From positions 992,001 to 1,056,000 of the forward strand of contig JAPFBL010000035.1 in NCBI GenBank assembly GCA_026182355.1: a stretch of 64,000 bases of DNA, written 5' to 3'. This DNA is from Hermatobates lingyangjiaoensis. Lineage: Eukaryota; Arthropoda; Insecta; Hemiptera; Hermatobatidae. The notes below the pieces were generated by a model. The model ran no database searches, was not told where the DNA came from, and saw only the letters and a program-made list of their open reading frames with translations. Both the position numbers and the translations under genes were made by a program. Each line of letters begins with the position of its first letter. Positions within the stretch are counted from its first letter, which is position 1. Positions 49,255 through 61,249 of this stretch are shown in pieces.

Positions 49255-49560
49255 TATATATACGAGTACACGAGTTCGAGATTAACAAAGAGCAACACAC
49301 AAAGTAGGGAAACACACTTACAGACTCAAATTTTCGGGTAATCCGTCTTCAGGAGAAAAGAGAATGGGAGACCAAGCACGTTGTAGACGCAATGGCAAGT
49401 AACCCATATATATATATATACCATAATAAACGAAAAACGGTCCGGCAGGATAGATAACAATTAAAATAAATATATATTAATAATATATAATAATAATTAT
49501 TATATTATTAATATATATATATTATATATATATATATATTATTATGATATTATTACTATT
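49255..49560. repeat. (TA)n-flanked unit with ACGGTCC tail and weak hammerhead-like motif
   Basis: CTC-CTGAAGA-C...GAAAATTT-GAG lies on the - strand at 49325-49355, but its helix II is poor. ACGGTCCGGCAGGA lies at 49437-49450. AT-only sequence with TA runs fills 49480-49550. Confidence 0.45.
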
Positions 49561-50029
49561 GGAATAAGTACAAAATTAGAGATGTAACACAAATAAGTAA
49601 AACCAATTTGAAGATTAAATGCGCAAAATAATTAACCGTAAAATAAGGAGTTTGAATTACTTAATCTAAGTCCTTTTTTCAAATTCTGATTACGAGTAGC
49701 AATTGAAAGCCTTTATGCACACCTATTCTTGCATAAAATAAATATGTTAATTCCATATACTTACTCTTTACATCTAAAATATTAATATTATTGAATATAT
49801 CTAATGATGATATCGAATAATAATACCTAATAATAATTTAAATAATATGTAATAATTTAATATCTAGCCCGAACACCGACATGCCTGAAAGTACAACCTC
49901 TTCTGCCTCCTTCAATTTAAAATACTATTACAGAAATAGCAGCGTATAGTTGGCCATGGCAATTTAATGTAAAGACGTAAGAAGCCTAAAACAATGTTTG
50001 ATGTAAGAATGGGGATTGTGGTGGGTGGT

Positions 50030-50650
50030 GCTGGAAATCTGGAAAATAACTCCTGCTTGCTAGGTAATTAGTGCACAAGGTTTAAATATTCTTGGAGGCC
50101 GTCTGTTTCTCTTTGATCCCCTTTACAAAAAGAGTTAATATTCTGAAAATATTTCCTATCACTTAAATTGAAATTGAATTTACATGGGAGTCTTTTGCCC
50201 CCCCCCAAGGTCTATCCCTTTTAGAGCAAAAGAGCTGGAAAAATTGAAAATCTCCATTACTTAGTATATAATATTGCAGTTTAAAACTTCATGAAAATAT
50301 GATATTTTGAATTTTCATAGGTGTCTTCTTGTTAACAAAAACTTCTAATTAACAAAAAGACCCAGTTTTTTCTGAGGTATTGTACAATATATACAGATTA
50401 AATTCATAGAAATATGACATACTTGATTTTTCAAAGGAAATCTTCTACACCTCTTCTAGATTTGATTGTGTTGTCTCCCTCCTCAGAACATTATTAAAGA
50501 TCACGAGTCTACAAGGCAATTTCATAAATTATCTCCAGCGGTTTGTGAGTCCATAGGATTTTAGAATTAGCACACAAACATTCAGGCAGACCAAGACTAT
50601 TTTATATATAATATTATAGAATTTAAATTATTTGAATGTATAAGTTATTT
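50030..50650. repeat. possible transposon end (transposon-like 3' tail wording)
   Basis: The block ends 'AGCGGTTTGTGAGTCC ... ACACAAACATTCAGGCAGACC', followed by ATATAATATTATAG. Similar 'gcggtt...acagacagac...ttataatatta' endings are common at one end of many invertebrate transposons. No protein or target duplication was identified, so the class is unknown. Confidence 0.3.
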
Positions 50651-51459
50651 CGAGAAAAAAAAATTTAATATTTATCTCTGGTCACCACTTAGTACACAAT
50701 TAAACCCAATTTGTTCAATTTCAATGAAACCCAATTGCAATCTCTTACACCTGAACACTTGATTAAAACCACTATTTCAAAAGAGTTTCGATAATAACTG
50801 GCTTTAGGAGTCAGTGCGAATTGGTTAGGTAATAAAGGGAATCGTTTAATGCCTTCATAAAACATTGCCTGGCAGAGCAATCCTCCTTTATCGCTCATCC
50901 TAACCCTAATTGACCCCCTTTTAATAACCAACCCCACGTGCAGCTGCACACAAATTTACTTTGTTTATACAACTCCAAGTCATTTAATTTCAAACAGAAA
51001 TAAAATGCAATTATAGATTATATATAAATTTCTAAATAGTGAACACATAAAATCACACGCGAAGTTTGTCATAAAACATAAATAACAGTTTGTAATTGAG
51101 CAATAGGTTTAAGATCTTTCAGCCAAAATAACTATTCCTTATCAGAGTCACAAGTTGATTAAGTAGAAGTAAACGGACATGTGGTGTGGTATTGAGAACT
51201 GGAGATGATTAGAAGCAGATTAAAAGAGTAAAAGAAAAGCTTATTGCTCTCTTCTGGGGTTACATCAACTAGCAGATATTTTTCTCATTTGTTCTTGAAT
51301 TACTTCGTTCTACCTCTCTTAGCTAACCTTTTGTTTCTTTTCCTTGACTTTTAAGCCCTTTATAATACCTCTCTTTCTCACACGTATCAATACCACACCA
51401 TATGCCTGCCTTCTACTGAATGCATCGTTTCATGTTTAATTTGCACATTTTTACTTTAC

Positions 51460-52230
51460 TTTAAGTAAAGTATATTAATCATTAAAAAAATACAAATTTT
51501 GAAGGATGTACATGTTATGAGGTTCTCAGTATTCTTTTCTGACATTTTTACGATGATGTCTGTGTGAATGTGGAAATGTAGATGGATGGGAGGTTTTCAA
51601 TCAAAAGTTTGTGCGCTCACTACAGACCACACGGTCTGATAGATCAATTTCATGATCACCAACAATTTAGCCCTACAGTGTAAATGTGCCCTATTATTTT
51701 AATATTGCACTAAGCTAAAGTCACTTTTTGGACAGTGTATGATGTTGGACATTTTTTCATCTAAACTGCTACGTCTAGAGTGTTGAAATTTTATCAACAC
51801 TATGTTTTATCAACACTATCAGAATTCGTTACTAAAACATTCCTCAGGTTTTTTTTAGAAACAATAGTAAAAGTATTTTTTGGTATAAAAGGTTAACTTT
51901 TTATACTTTTAATTGATTCCAAAACTTGTGACACAATAGATATCCCAAGATTGACGGATTAACATTTACATGTCATGTAAATTCATGAGTACATTGATAC
52001 ATTTTTCCAATAATTACAAGGAATATTCTATGATTTTAGAAAAAAAAATAATACCTATAGCAAGAGAAAATTTTGTTAACAAATGCAGTCTAATATTTTC
52101 AATACAAGGAAAAAAAAATCAATAAATTCCAATTACCACAAAAGTCAGCAGCAAAGCTGTGAAAACTGAAATCTCAACTTTCTCTTTAAAAATTATTTCT
52201 CAGAACAGTGTCAAACAGAATTCTCTGTTT
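51460..52230 (+). repeat. dispersed repeat B, copy 3
   Basis: It starts near an ACTTTACTTTAAGTAAAGT palindrome. It follows with 'ACGATGATGTCTGTGTG' (identical to the copy at 44880), 'TAGATCAATTT', 'GCCCTATTATTT', 'AAAGTCACTTTTTGG' and 'CTGCTACGTCTAGAGTGTTG'. Confidence 0.6.
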
Positions 52231-52742
52231 TAAAATTTAATAAAAATAATTTGAGGAAAATACATTTTAATGATAGAATATTATGCATAAGACAATAAGA
52301 TATTTAGCACTAAATGAGCAAACATCAAACAATCGTATATTTTATGATATCCCCCAGTGTTAAGGTATCTTAGAGAGAATGCAATCAAACTACATTTTGT
52401 ACGAATCAAAACATGAAATCGTGAAAGATATATTCTTTATGCGCTTATGAAGTTCACAATTTTTGGGTAGCAGTAAAACATGGCGGGTACTTTTTCATTA
52501 TTTATGAAAATACGACTACTATTGTAAGCATTTTTCGGATGATTCTTTAAACTTAAAATTTTGAATTAAATAATATTCATAATCTTACAATATTAGATGA
52601 GGTATATTACATTGTAAATGACAAAAATTCTATGTTTAGTAGTATAAGAAGTTTTATGTAAATCTCCATCATCATAAGGAACAACATACGATCACAAAAA
52701 CACAACAGAATTACGTTCAAGGACTCTGGTTAACAAGACTAA

Positions 52743-53640
52743 AATCTGGAGCGGCCTTCACTCAACTTTATCATACGTAAACATAATACAAACTCGTTAA
52801 CCAACAAATGATAATTTATATTGTTTTTATTTAAATATTTTTTGTTGATTATATTTAATAATGATCATTTGTTCAATTTTGGCTGTAATAATTTTATTAG
52901 GTATAAGAAACCATGAAATCAATGATGGATCTTATTAAAATTATTAAACTGAGAGCCTGAAAATCATCGGACTCGCACGCTCGGCGAATCAGTTATCCAT
53001 AGCTGCCATACTTTCTATGCCATTGGTGTAACTAAAGTTAACATCAGATTTTATGTTCGTTAAGTACCTTCACAAATGTAGATAGAGAAGTTCTCCTCAC
53101 TTATATAATTTTAGTACAATTTGACTGAAATCTTTATCCATTCGGAGATAATTGACTCGATTACAGATATAATGTGATCAAGGGTTTCTACATATTCTAT
53201 ACACAGAGCTTTCATTCTTCATGTGATGTCAAATACAGTTTCCCTTCATAGTAGTTAAGTAAACCAATTCTAATAGGTGTTCAACATATATTTTTAAATC
53301 CTCCCTTTGTAGACTTGATATCATATACAAATATAGTAAGTAAATACAGTTGGAATGCTTCTTAAAATAAATTGAACCCAACTGTTCCTGACATCCTTTA
53401 ACTGTTTTCTTCTTAATTTATTTGTCTCCAAATGCCACTGTATCTAAATAATGTGTAGATTAAACTATTTATGTTCCATTCTATTATTTTTTTTTTTGAC
53501 GTTTTATCTCTCATGGAGGTCTTCTTCTTTTATAAAATAAAGAGAAAATTAATCAATCTTGATATAAATGTCTAAGTACGAGATGTTTATTAGTATTTAA
53601 TATTTACCATAATACAAGTGATCATATAATCTTATTGGTA
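52743..53640 (+). repeat. dispersed repeat A, copy 2
   Basis: It starts CTGGAGCGGCCTTCACTC and aligns with 3213-4060 over most of its length, with diverged and inserted patches. Old, non-coding. Confidence 0.55.
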
Positions 53641-53869
53641 TTATCGTAGCAGTAATAACACTTTTTTGAAGCCAAAGTGAAGATTTCGTGATACAAAATA
53701 ATCTCTTATAGGAGAAGGAGATTTTTGTTTCTATAACCAGTAGATCTCTTACATGGCCATCTGTAACATTGAATAGCCAGTGGATCTGTTAAATTTGATA
53801 TCGTTTATGCAACTTCCTTCTGCACTGAAGATTTAAGCCAAGCTTTCTCTTTAAGACTCAAAATATTCC

Positions 53870-54310
53870 TACCGCCCCTAGTGGGGCCATGCAGCCCTAT
53901 CACAGGCTGTATTGGCTTTATATCCACAGGTTCTTTGAACCAGGGGCTACAAAGGCCACTGACCTTACCTACGGCTGAGCAAGTTCAGTAGGACCATTGG
54001 TCCGGAGTTTGATCCGAACCTCTTAGAATAAGTCGGTACTACATGAATGGGCTGGACAATTGGTCCTTGCCTGGTAGAGGCTCTGGCTTTTGACGGGCTC
54101 TCAGAGTGGGGACAATTAGGTACCACCCTATCGAGAGATTTGCAATCTCTCTATGATCGTTCACTATGGTACTAAAGACTCCTCATAATGAAGACCTGAT
54201 GGGGTCCGATGAACTGTCAGTAGCAAGCCCTGGTCCCGGGGTAACGGACATTGCCTTCTTCGGACGAGGACGACCGAATTCTTCGGTGGTAGTCCTTAAA
54301 GTGTAGGATC
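53870..54310 (+). repeat. GC-rich dispersed repeat C, copy 1
   Basis: This stretch is clearly richer in GC than its surroundings and aligns with 60268-60935. Shared blocks include GTGGGGCCATGCAGC, GGGGCTACAA.GGCCACTGACC, CAGTAGGACCATT and GTCCGGAGTTTGATCCGAA, then TTTTGACGGGCT and 'ACTGTCAG' later on. It may be the untranslated end of a retroelement, but no protein is recognised. Confidence 0.65.
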
Positions 54311-54949
54311 CTGGATGTAGAATTGTGGCAAGTTAAAATATTCCTATTTTGTTTCAAAAATGTCAGAAACATGTAAGAAAAACGTGAAAGTCATCGAATC
54401 GCCGAAGAAACAGCTTAAAATTAGTTTCAGTTTTGTAATACAGAAAGAAAGAGTCAATCCCATTTACTTCAATATTACCCAATGATAATATGACTCATAA
54501 ACAAAAGAAAATCTAAATCTAATTTTTTAGTTTTCTTCAAGGGTGCAACATACTGGTCGAAATTTTGTTAAACAAATTCATCATGTCGTTCTATACCATG
54601 GAAAGCATCAGAAATTGTAAAGCATTCATTCAGTCAATATTAAAATATGTTGTAATGTTGCCATAATACAATATTACTGCATAATTATTTTTTTAGAGGT
54701 AGATTTTCTTATATTTTTTTTATCATTTAATTCATGGATGATCCACATGTTCATACACATTTTTATTAGAATCTTTAAAGAATAAAAATATTTTCCCGAT
54801 ATTAAACAAACGTTTAGACGGTAATTGCGTTGATTTTTTATATGTAAGAATTTTATTCCTTTAATATCTTATATTAAATCATTAAATCATTTCGAATTGT
54901 TCATTGAGTCTCAAAACATAAATTTTACTTCAGTCGATTTACTTAAAAA

Positions 54950-55720
54950 ATTTCTGAGTCAATATAAACAATGTAAATAAATGTAAACAAATCCAACAAG
55001 TGCAACATGTGATCCATTAATCATGATGAATATACAATTTTTATAGCTTCATTCTTCATTGCGGTAATTGAAACTTCAAGAATTTTTTTTAAAAACTGCT
55101 AATTTTAGTTCAATTTTTTTGGCAAAATATCATTGTTTATATTGAGCCGTTTAGAGTCAAAACATAAAATGTACTATAACACCCTTATGCTTAATGTAAT
55201 TTTGAAAAAAAAATACCTTAACTCCTTTACAAAACATGCTTTATTTTTAGATATAATTCAATCTGGATCCGTCAAACTTTCCTTTTTGATGGGTCTATTG
55301 GCTTGTATCTTCCTCAAAATCTTTCAGATTGAATCGTAAGTCAAAATTTGTACATTTCATTAGAAAAAAAAAATATTTCCAGTTGAATCGGATTTTTTCA
55401 TTTATTTCTCTTGTCAATTCCACGATAATGCCAAAATTTTAAGACTAGAGTAAGTAGTTCAGGAGGAAAAAATTTTTTTCTTAAAACACATTTTGGGAAA
55501 ATAAGATTACTTTCCCATCAACCATAATTGCTCTTAAACAATAGGGTATAACTAATCTGTAACAACCATTTTTGTATAAGATATTAATTTGATCACAGAT
55601 TGTGAACTGTTGCATGTACAGAAACTTTTGGATGTACATTCACACACAGACATCATCAAAAAAACGTCGTTTTTAAATAAAAATAAGTTATCTCTTATAT
55701 GGGTACCTGAAAAAAATTTG
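54950..55720 (-). repeat. dispersed repeat B, copy 4, reversed
   Basis: The - strand reads GATGATGTCTGTGTGTG, 'CCCTATTGTTT', 'GATGGGAAAGTAA' and further blocks in the same order as the copies at 44880 and 51460. Confidence 0.6.
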
Positions 55721-55724
55721 AATA

Positions 55725-56655
55725 AAGGAAAAAAAGGCAGCGAAACATGTGAATAAATTGGAAAACTTATGAATGAATAAAGAAGGAAACAGACAAAAGG
55801 TTCGGTACAACAAACTATGTCTAATTTAGTTTAAAAAGCTCACCCCACTTCACTTAAAATACTATTCGTAATAAAATACTATATCTTCAATGGAAAGGTT
55901 TAAATCATACGAATAATGCAAACTTTGTTTAGAAGTTGCGGAAACTTTTGATAACATTCCATCTGAACGCAAGGCAATTGTCTTGAAGAGCATACAGATT
56001 TTTGGCAAACTATACCTATAACAAATAGAAGTTATTGTCTTTATGGACAATTTAGAGGTCAATAAAGTAATTAAAATCCAAAGCTGTTTTAGGGAGGCTT
56101 CATAAGTCAAATATGTTATAACAGGACACTTTGATGAGTCCAGGGCCTCGGTGTGATCCAAATAGTAAGAAATTATCTCATTGTTCTAGATCAACGATTC
56201 AAAAGTTTTTGTAACTAACAAAATGTTTATAACTAGAAGAAATCAAATAGTTTGATACTACTATTCGAGGGTGTATTTAATAACTTTATAACGTTTGTTA
56301 AATTAAAATGAAACATAAACTCAAATTATTGCCAACGAGTTTGATATAATGTTTTTGTATGCCCTCCAAGATTATTATTTATTACAATAAATATTGACTT
56401 TTTTCATTTTGTAAGCACCTCTATATAGCATACAATATGGTTTACAAACAGAAGTGTTTAGATTTAATGAATTAAAAGCCCTTACATTAACTAAATGCTT
56501 TTTAAACTCGAGGGTCTAAATAGTAATTTACAATGTTTTTGTTTGAAAAAATAAGAAGCATCATTATTTGAAAAACAAATTTATAAACAAAGATACAGCA
56601 AAAGACGCCAAAGTTATTCAAAGAAGCAAAAAAATTGTCTCTACTGAAGTGCGAA
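55725..56655. other. AT-rich DNA, nothing recognised
   Basis: No supported coding region. Confidence 0.35.
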
Positions 56656-56658
56656 TTG

Positions 56659-57221
56659 TTATTTTGATATTTAAAGGAAAGGGCGTCGGTGCAGCGAAGT
56701 AGATAACCTAGTCTCATTGTTGGAAGGGTAAACTGTCAACCTTTCTAAACTGATTGATCCGGCCAAAATCTTAATTACATTCCGTCGACACATAACATAT
56801 TGCTTCTAGCTCTGTCATTTCAAAATCAATCTAAAGGAGAAGCATTCAGTTACAGTTTGAAATTTATTGTTTTTCATTATAAAAGAAGTAATTTAAAATT
56901 GAAACATTAAAAGACTCGGAATAAAACAATTTTAATATCTCACTCTACGTACCAGTATATATATGATACGGGGACAAAAGTTCAATACTAAAAGAGTCAA
57001 ATGTGTTTTAGCGACAGTAAGCTTGCAGTTTGGACTGAAGACGAAATCTAAAAAGGCATCATGATCCTAAGATCTGTTATGCTGGGTGATGAAATATCGT
57101 ATTTAACCACTATATTTATTGAAATATAGTATTTCAAATAAATCTGCATTCCTGACTAATGTGATTCATTCCCTCATTAATCCCTGTTTAATCTACTTGT
57201 AGTGGATAAGCTCTATGCAAT
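56659..57221 (+). repeat. direct tandem duplication, unit 1 (563 bp)
   Basis: It begins TTATTTTGATATTTAAAGG. It is followed directly by a second, highly similar unit. Each unit contains GGGCGTCGGTGCAGCGAAG near its start and a 9-bp inverted repeat ACTATATTT-ATTG-AAATATAGT near its end. Differences between units are mostly 1-2 bp indels, with one diverged patch around 56970-57010. No coding region. Confidence 0.9.
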
Positions 57222-57801
57222 TTATTTTGATATTTAAAGGAAAGGGCGTCGGTGCAGCGAAGTAGATAACCTAGTCTCATTGTTGGCAACGGGTAAACTG
57301 TCACCTTTCTTAAACTGATTGATCCGGCCCAAAATCTTATTACATTTCCAGCGACACATAACATATTGCTTCTAGCTCTGTCATTTGAAAATCAACTCTA
57401 AAGGAGAAGCATTCAGTTACAGTTTGAAATTTATTAGTTTCTTCATTATAAAAGAAGTAATTTAAAAGTTGAAACATTAAAAGACTCGGAGTATACCCAA
57501 AGTTTTAATACCACACTCTACGTACCAGTATATATATGATACGATATTAACCAAACATTTTCAAACTCAAAATAGATATAAATGTGGTTTACCAGCAGTA
57601 AGCTTGCAGTTTGGACTGAAGACTGAAATCTCAAATAATGATCATGATCCTAAGATCTGTTATGTGGGTGATGAAATATCGTATTTAACCACTATATTTA
57701 TTGAAATATAGTATTTCAAATAAATCTGCATTGCTGACTAATGTAATTCATTCCCTCATTAATCCCTGTTTAATCTACTTGTAGTGGATAAGCTCTTTGC
57801 A
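57222..57801 (+). repeat. direct tandem duplication, unit 2 (about 580 bp)
   Basis: This is the second copy of the unit at 56659. Similarity ends at 'GTAGTGGATAAGCTCTTTGCA' near 57801. Confidence 0.9.
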
Positions 57802-57809
57802 TTATCCCA

Positions 57810-58350
57810 AATTACCCTAAGGATATGTGTTGCCAAGTGACACGGTACTTTGCAGCAAGGCTGACTGTTCTTAACAGAAGCGCTACTGCACCATGAGGCT
57901 ACCAAGAGAGGATGTCGGAAGGTGATTTAGCCGTTGAACTGAAACATGCATTGAGCGAGCACTAAGATAATACTGACAGAATTTTACAACAAACATATTG
58001 AATTAGAATATAAACATCAATAGGAAAATTTCTAAAAATCGTCTATAACAAAATGTGTATTGTTATTTTATTGAAATATCTTATTATCATTTCAGAATTT
58101 CCTACTGTAGGCTGTTGTTAATACTGCTTTCATGCGGTTATTGTTAATCCTGCTACTGTTGCCCTATGCAACACAGGTAATGTCTTGTACAAGGTGAAGT
58201 ATATTCTTGCTACAAGTTTGGTAAACATTAAGCAAAACAATAAGGTACTTGGAGTATCAAAGGAAGGAACCATTGTAAAAAAAATTGTAATTTCCAGATT
58301 TACGATCGTCTATATATGAGCCCAAGCCGTAGCTCGTGAGCCTTTTTCAT
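57810..58350. other. AT-rich DNA, nothing recognised
   Basis: No supported coding region. Confidence 0.3.
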
Positions 58351-58364
58351 GTTATACATACATA

Positions 58365-58440
58365 CTGTTGGTACCACAGAGGTTAGCACGTGTTCATTCA
58401 TAACTGAACATAGCCATGATGAACACAGCGGTTCAAGACC
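58365..58440 (+). repeat. tRNA-like fragment, possible SINE relic
   Basis: TGGTACCACAGAGGTTAGCACG resembles a tRNA A-box. TGTTCA and TGAACA then enclose a loop with CAT, like an anticodon arm. A weak B-box, GGTTCAAGACC, follows at a distance that is too long for a tRNA. Not a functional tRNA; a decayed tRNA-derived element is possible. Confidence 0.3.
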
Positions 58441-58830
58441 AATAAAATACACATTGGGTGCGGTCACCAGTAACATGAGTGACACCACGTCTTGTTGCCG
58501 AAAGTACAGTGCACCCATGGTATAAAAACGGTGCCGAATTCAAATGGTCCAAACTTTTACCTCTAGTACATTCAACCCGAAAAGGGTCAAAATTTAGTAA
58601 AGGTGGGCTATAAAAGTAAATGTAAGGAATAAAACTGAATAAAGATAAATATAAAAAATGGGATTAAATAATGTATATTTATATAAATGTCATCGCAAAC
58701 ATTTCATAATTAAAAGACAAAAACACTCATACTCATTTTTTTTTTCATTTTTTATATTTGTATATCTAAAATCTAGGTTAATTTTTATATATTTAATTTA
58801 TTTTTATAACTTCCTTTTATAATAAAAATA

Positions 58831-58832
<2 letters not shown>

Positions 58833-58867
<35 letters not shown>
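58833..58867. repeat. (TA)n microsatellite
   Basis: About 17 TA units. Confidence 0.95.
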
Positions 58868-58869
<2 letters not shown>

Positions 58870-58870
<1 letters not shown>

Positions 58871-60260
58871 GTTCTACAATATCATGACATTCTCCTTTTC
58901 CATAAATTATAATTAAAGGTTCTTTATTCTTCTTTTAATATTTTTATTTTTTCATCCTTATCTTATTTCAACCATTAACTTATTATTCTATTATTTTATT
59001 ATTATAATGAACAGTTATTAATTTTACTTATTTTTCGCTTCCCCGTTCAATCTGCTATGCACCTAGCTGCACTTTACTTTCCAACAGTCTCTGTAATGGT
59101 TCGCTAGATCTCCAACTATTAATCTCCTGATAATGGTTAAAACCAAACACTTGAAACTGTAAATGGTTCCTTAATCATTTACCTTTACTTATGTTGAACT
59201 ATACAATACTAAGGTATATAAACATATTGAGACTGCACGGAAAATTTCTTGGCAAGTGTAAGCCTGTTGTACTCTAAATTTTGTAAAATATTCATAAGAA
59301 TAAAGCGAAGCAGAAAAATTGTGTTTCGCGTAATCATATTCAATAACTTTATATACACCGATATGAAGTTTTACGAGTTTGTATAATGATGTTTAATGTT
59401 ATTTGGTGTGTAGAGTTAAGGATGTGTTGCTGATTTTCTTGTCAAAAATTGTGTGATCGAAACATAAAAGATATTATTATTAAAAGTTCTTTACTTCAAA
59501 CTAAGTCCATAAATCTACAATGGCATGTATGACTTAGATCACATTAAGGGGACCTAGTCTTTTAACTGTTTCCATGTTGTCTGGAGTCCATAGTGGTACA
59601 GCTGACTTAATCTTTGATTTGGTTTCAACTAGAACCAAGAAGTGAAACTAGTTAAATTGAAGTCTAATTAATATCAACTGCATGGAAGTGCATTATCATG
59701 CAAAGCTAATCAAGGACAAGGCACCAAGCGTGATGAATGAATTACAACTCACTTCCAATCCGCCAGGCATGCCTCTGGAGTTCACTTTTTAGTTTTCAAT
59801 TTCTATTCATAGCCTAACTGACAATAAATCAGTCTTTCATTAAAGAATATTGTCTCTGCTATATCCCCTTTGTCATCCCTATTTTAACAACATTAAAATT
59901 TGAAAAATATATATTGTTTAGTGTTTGTCTATCAATTTTGTTGTTTTCTATAATTTTATTTATTTTTGTTTGTATTTTTAATTCTTGTGGGTTATTTGAG
60001 AGACAAAACAGCAAATCATTTATGATTTTGTGAACATAATAATGAGCGATTTTAGTAATCGTACCAAAGACACCGGCGGCCAATGAATGCACTCATCTTA
60101 GTAGCAGCCACGCTTAATGTTGTTTAACTTCGGTGATCTAGAGGAAGCTGGTATATTCAGCACAACATTGGCTGATGGTATCTAACTGTAGATTCAAAAC
60201 ACAAACTTAACAGAATAATGTATCAGCATTTGTTTTTATATTCATTTAATTTCTGTATGT
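58870..60260. other. AT-rich DNA, nothing recognised
   Basis: No supported coding region. A decayed CTGATAA-T-GGTT-aa-AACC piece lies near 59127. Confidence 0.3.
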
Positions 60261-60267
60261 AAAGAAT

Positions 60268-60935
60268 AATCCGCCCCTTGTGGGGCCATGCAGCTATACC
60301 ACAGGTTGCATCGGCTTTATTTTCCACGTGGTTCTTCGAACCGGGGGCTACAAGGGCCACTGACCCTACCTGCAGCTGAGCAGGTTCAGTAGGACCATTA
60401 GTCCGGAGTTTGATCCGAAAATATTAAATTAAGTCGGTACTACGGGTGGTGGGGGCCCATGGAGAGGTTCTCTCTCTATCCCGCCAACTGAGGTTGGACT
60501 CATAGTGACTGTTGGTTCTCACCCAGGTTGGGTAGACCCTTGTGGTCGCTGTGTGAGAAGCAGTAACTTCTCGGGCGGATGCCTGCTTAGCATACCGGGG
60601 AACTAGAGCCCCGAACCTTGACCAGTAGGAACGGCCCACGATCTCAACTAAGTGGTCTGGAATACTGGTAGTGGTTTTAACAGACGCTTTTTCTTTTGAC
60701 GGGCTACTCAGAGTGGGGATGAATGGATACACCCTATCTCGTGCCCTTTATATTCATAAATAGACCTATGGATCAACTCTAACTGGAACATGGATCTTCC
60801 AAGTGGCTTTTAGCCAACGAGAGATTTTTAATCTCTCCATTTTATGTCTTGCTATGTACGAAGACTCCGCACAAAGGGGCGTCTCTATAGTAGTCCATAA
60901 ACTGTCAGCATAGGTAGTGCTGATCACATGTGTTA
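60268..60935 (+). repeat. GC-rich dispersed repeat C, copy 2
   Basis: It aligns with 53870-54310 at both ends. The middle (about 60445-60690) is longer here, so this copy either keeps sequence lost from the other or carries an insertion. The 102- and 69-residue frames on the - strand inside it have no recognisable product. Confidence 0.65.
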
Positions 60936-61034
60936 AAAATGAATTTAGGCAAAAATTTCGAAATCGAGTTTTCAACGAAAAATTGAACAGTCCAATATAA
61001 TAAGTTCTGCAAATTGTGGATGTGCTAGTATTTT

Positions 61035-61045
61035 TGTGTGTATGT

Positions 61046-61076
<31 letters not shown>

Positions 61077-61124
61077 GTGCGTGTGCGTGTGTGTGTATGT
61101 GTGCATGTGTGTGCGGGTGGGTGG
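61035..61124 (+). repeat. (GT)n microsatellite
   Basis: An interrupted GT repeat of about 90 bp. The small Cys/Val and Thr/His frames over it are low-complexity artefacts. Confidence 0.95.
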
Positions 61125-61249
61125 TTTGGAGGTTTTTTTATGTATATATGATAATAACACAATCACATTAACCCGTAAATCCGTTAAAATGTTGAAATCT
61201 ATTTCTTTCACTACCACTGTACTTTACTTAGACTAACTAAAAATAATTT

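Noticed and set aside
50689..50949. 86-residue open frame on the - strand as a gene
   Set aside because: No recognisable domain, and it lies beside transposon-like sequence. Chance or a repeat fragment is more likely.
54000..54020. GGAGTTTGATCC resembles the conserved start of bacterial 16S rRNA
   Set aside because: Only about a dozen bases match. The following sequence is not rRNA and the block is part of a dispersed repeat.
57030..57050. CTGAAGACGAAA in the tandem duplication as a hammerhead core
   Set aside because: No room for helix II between the two boxes.
60424..60732. 102-residue open frame on the - strand as a gene
   Set aside because: It falls in the variable middle of repeat C, and the frame is not shared by the other copy.
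60972..61236. Open frames on both strands across 61 kb
   Set aside because: They are translations of a GT/CA microsatellite.
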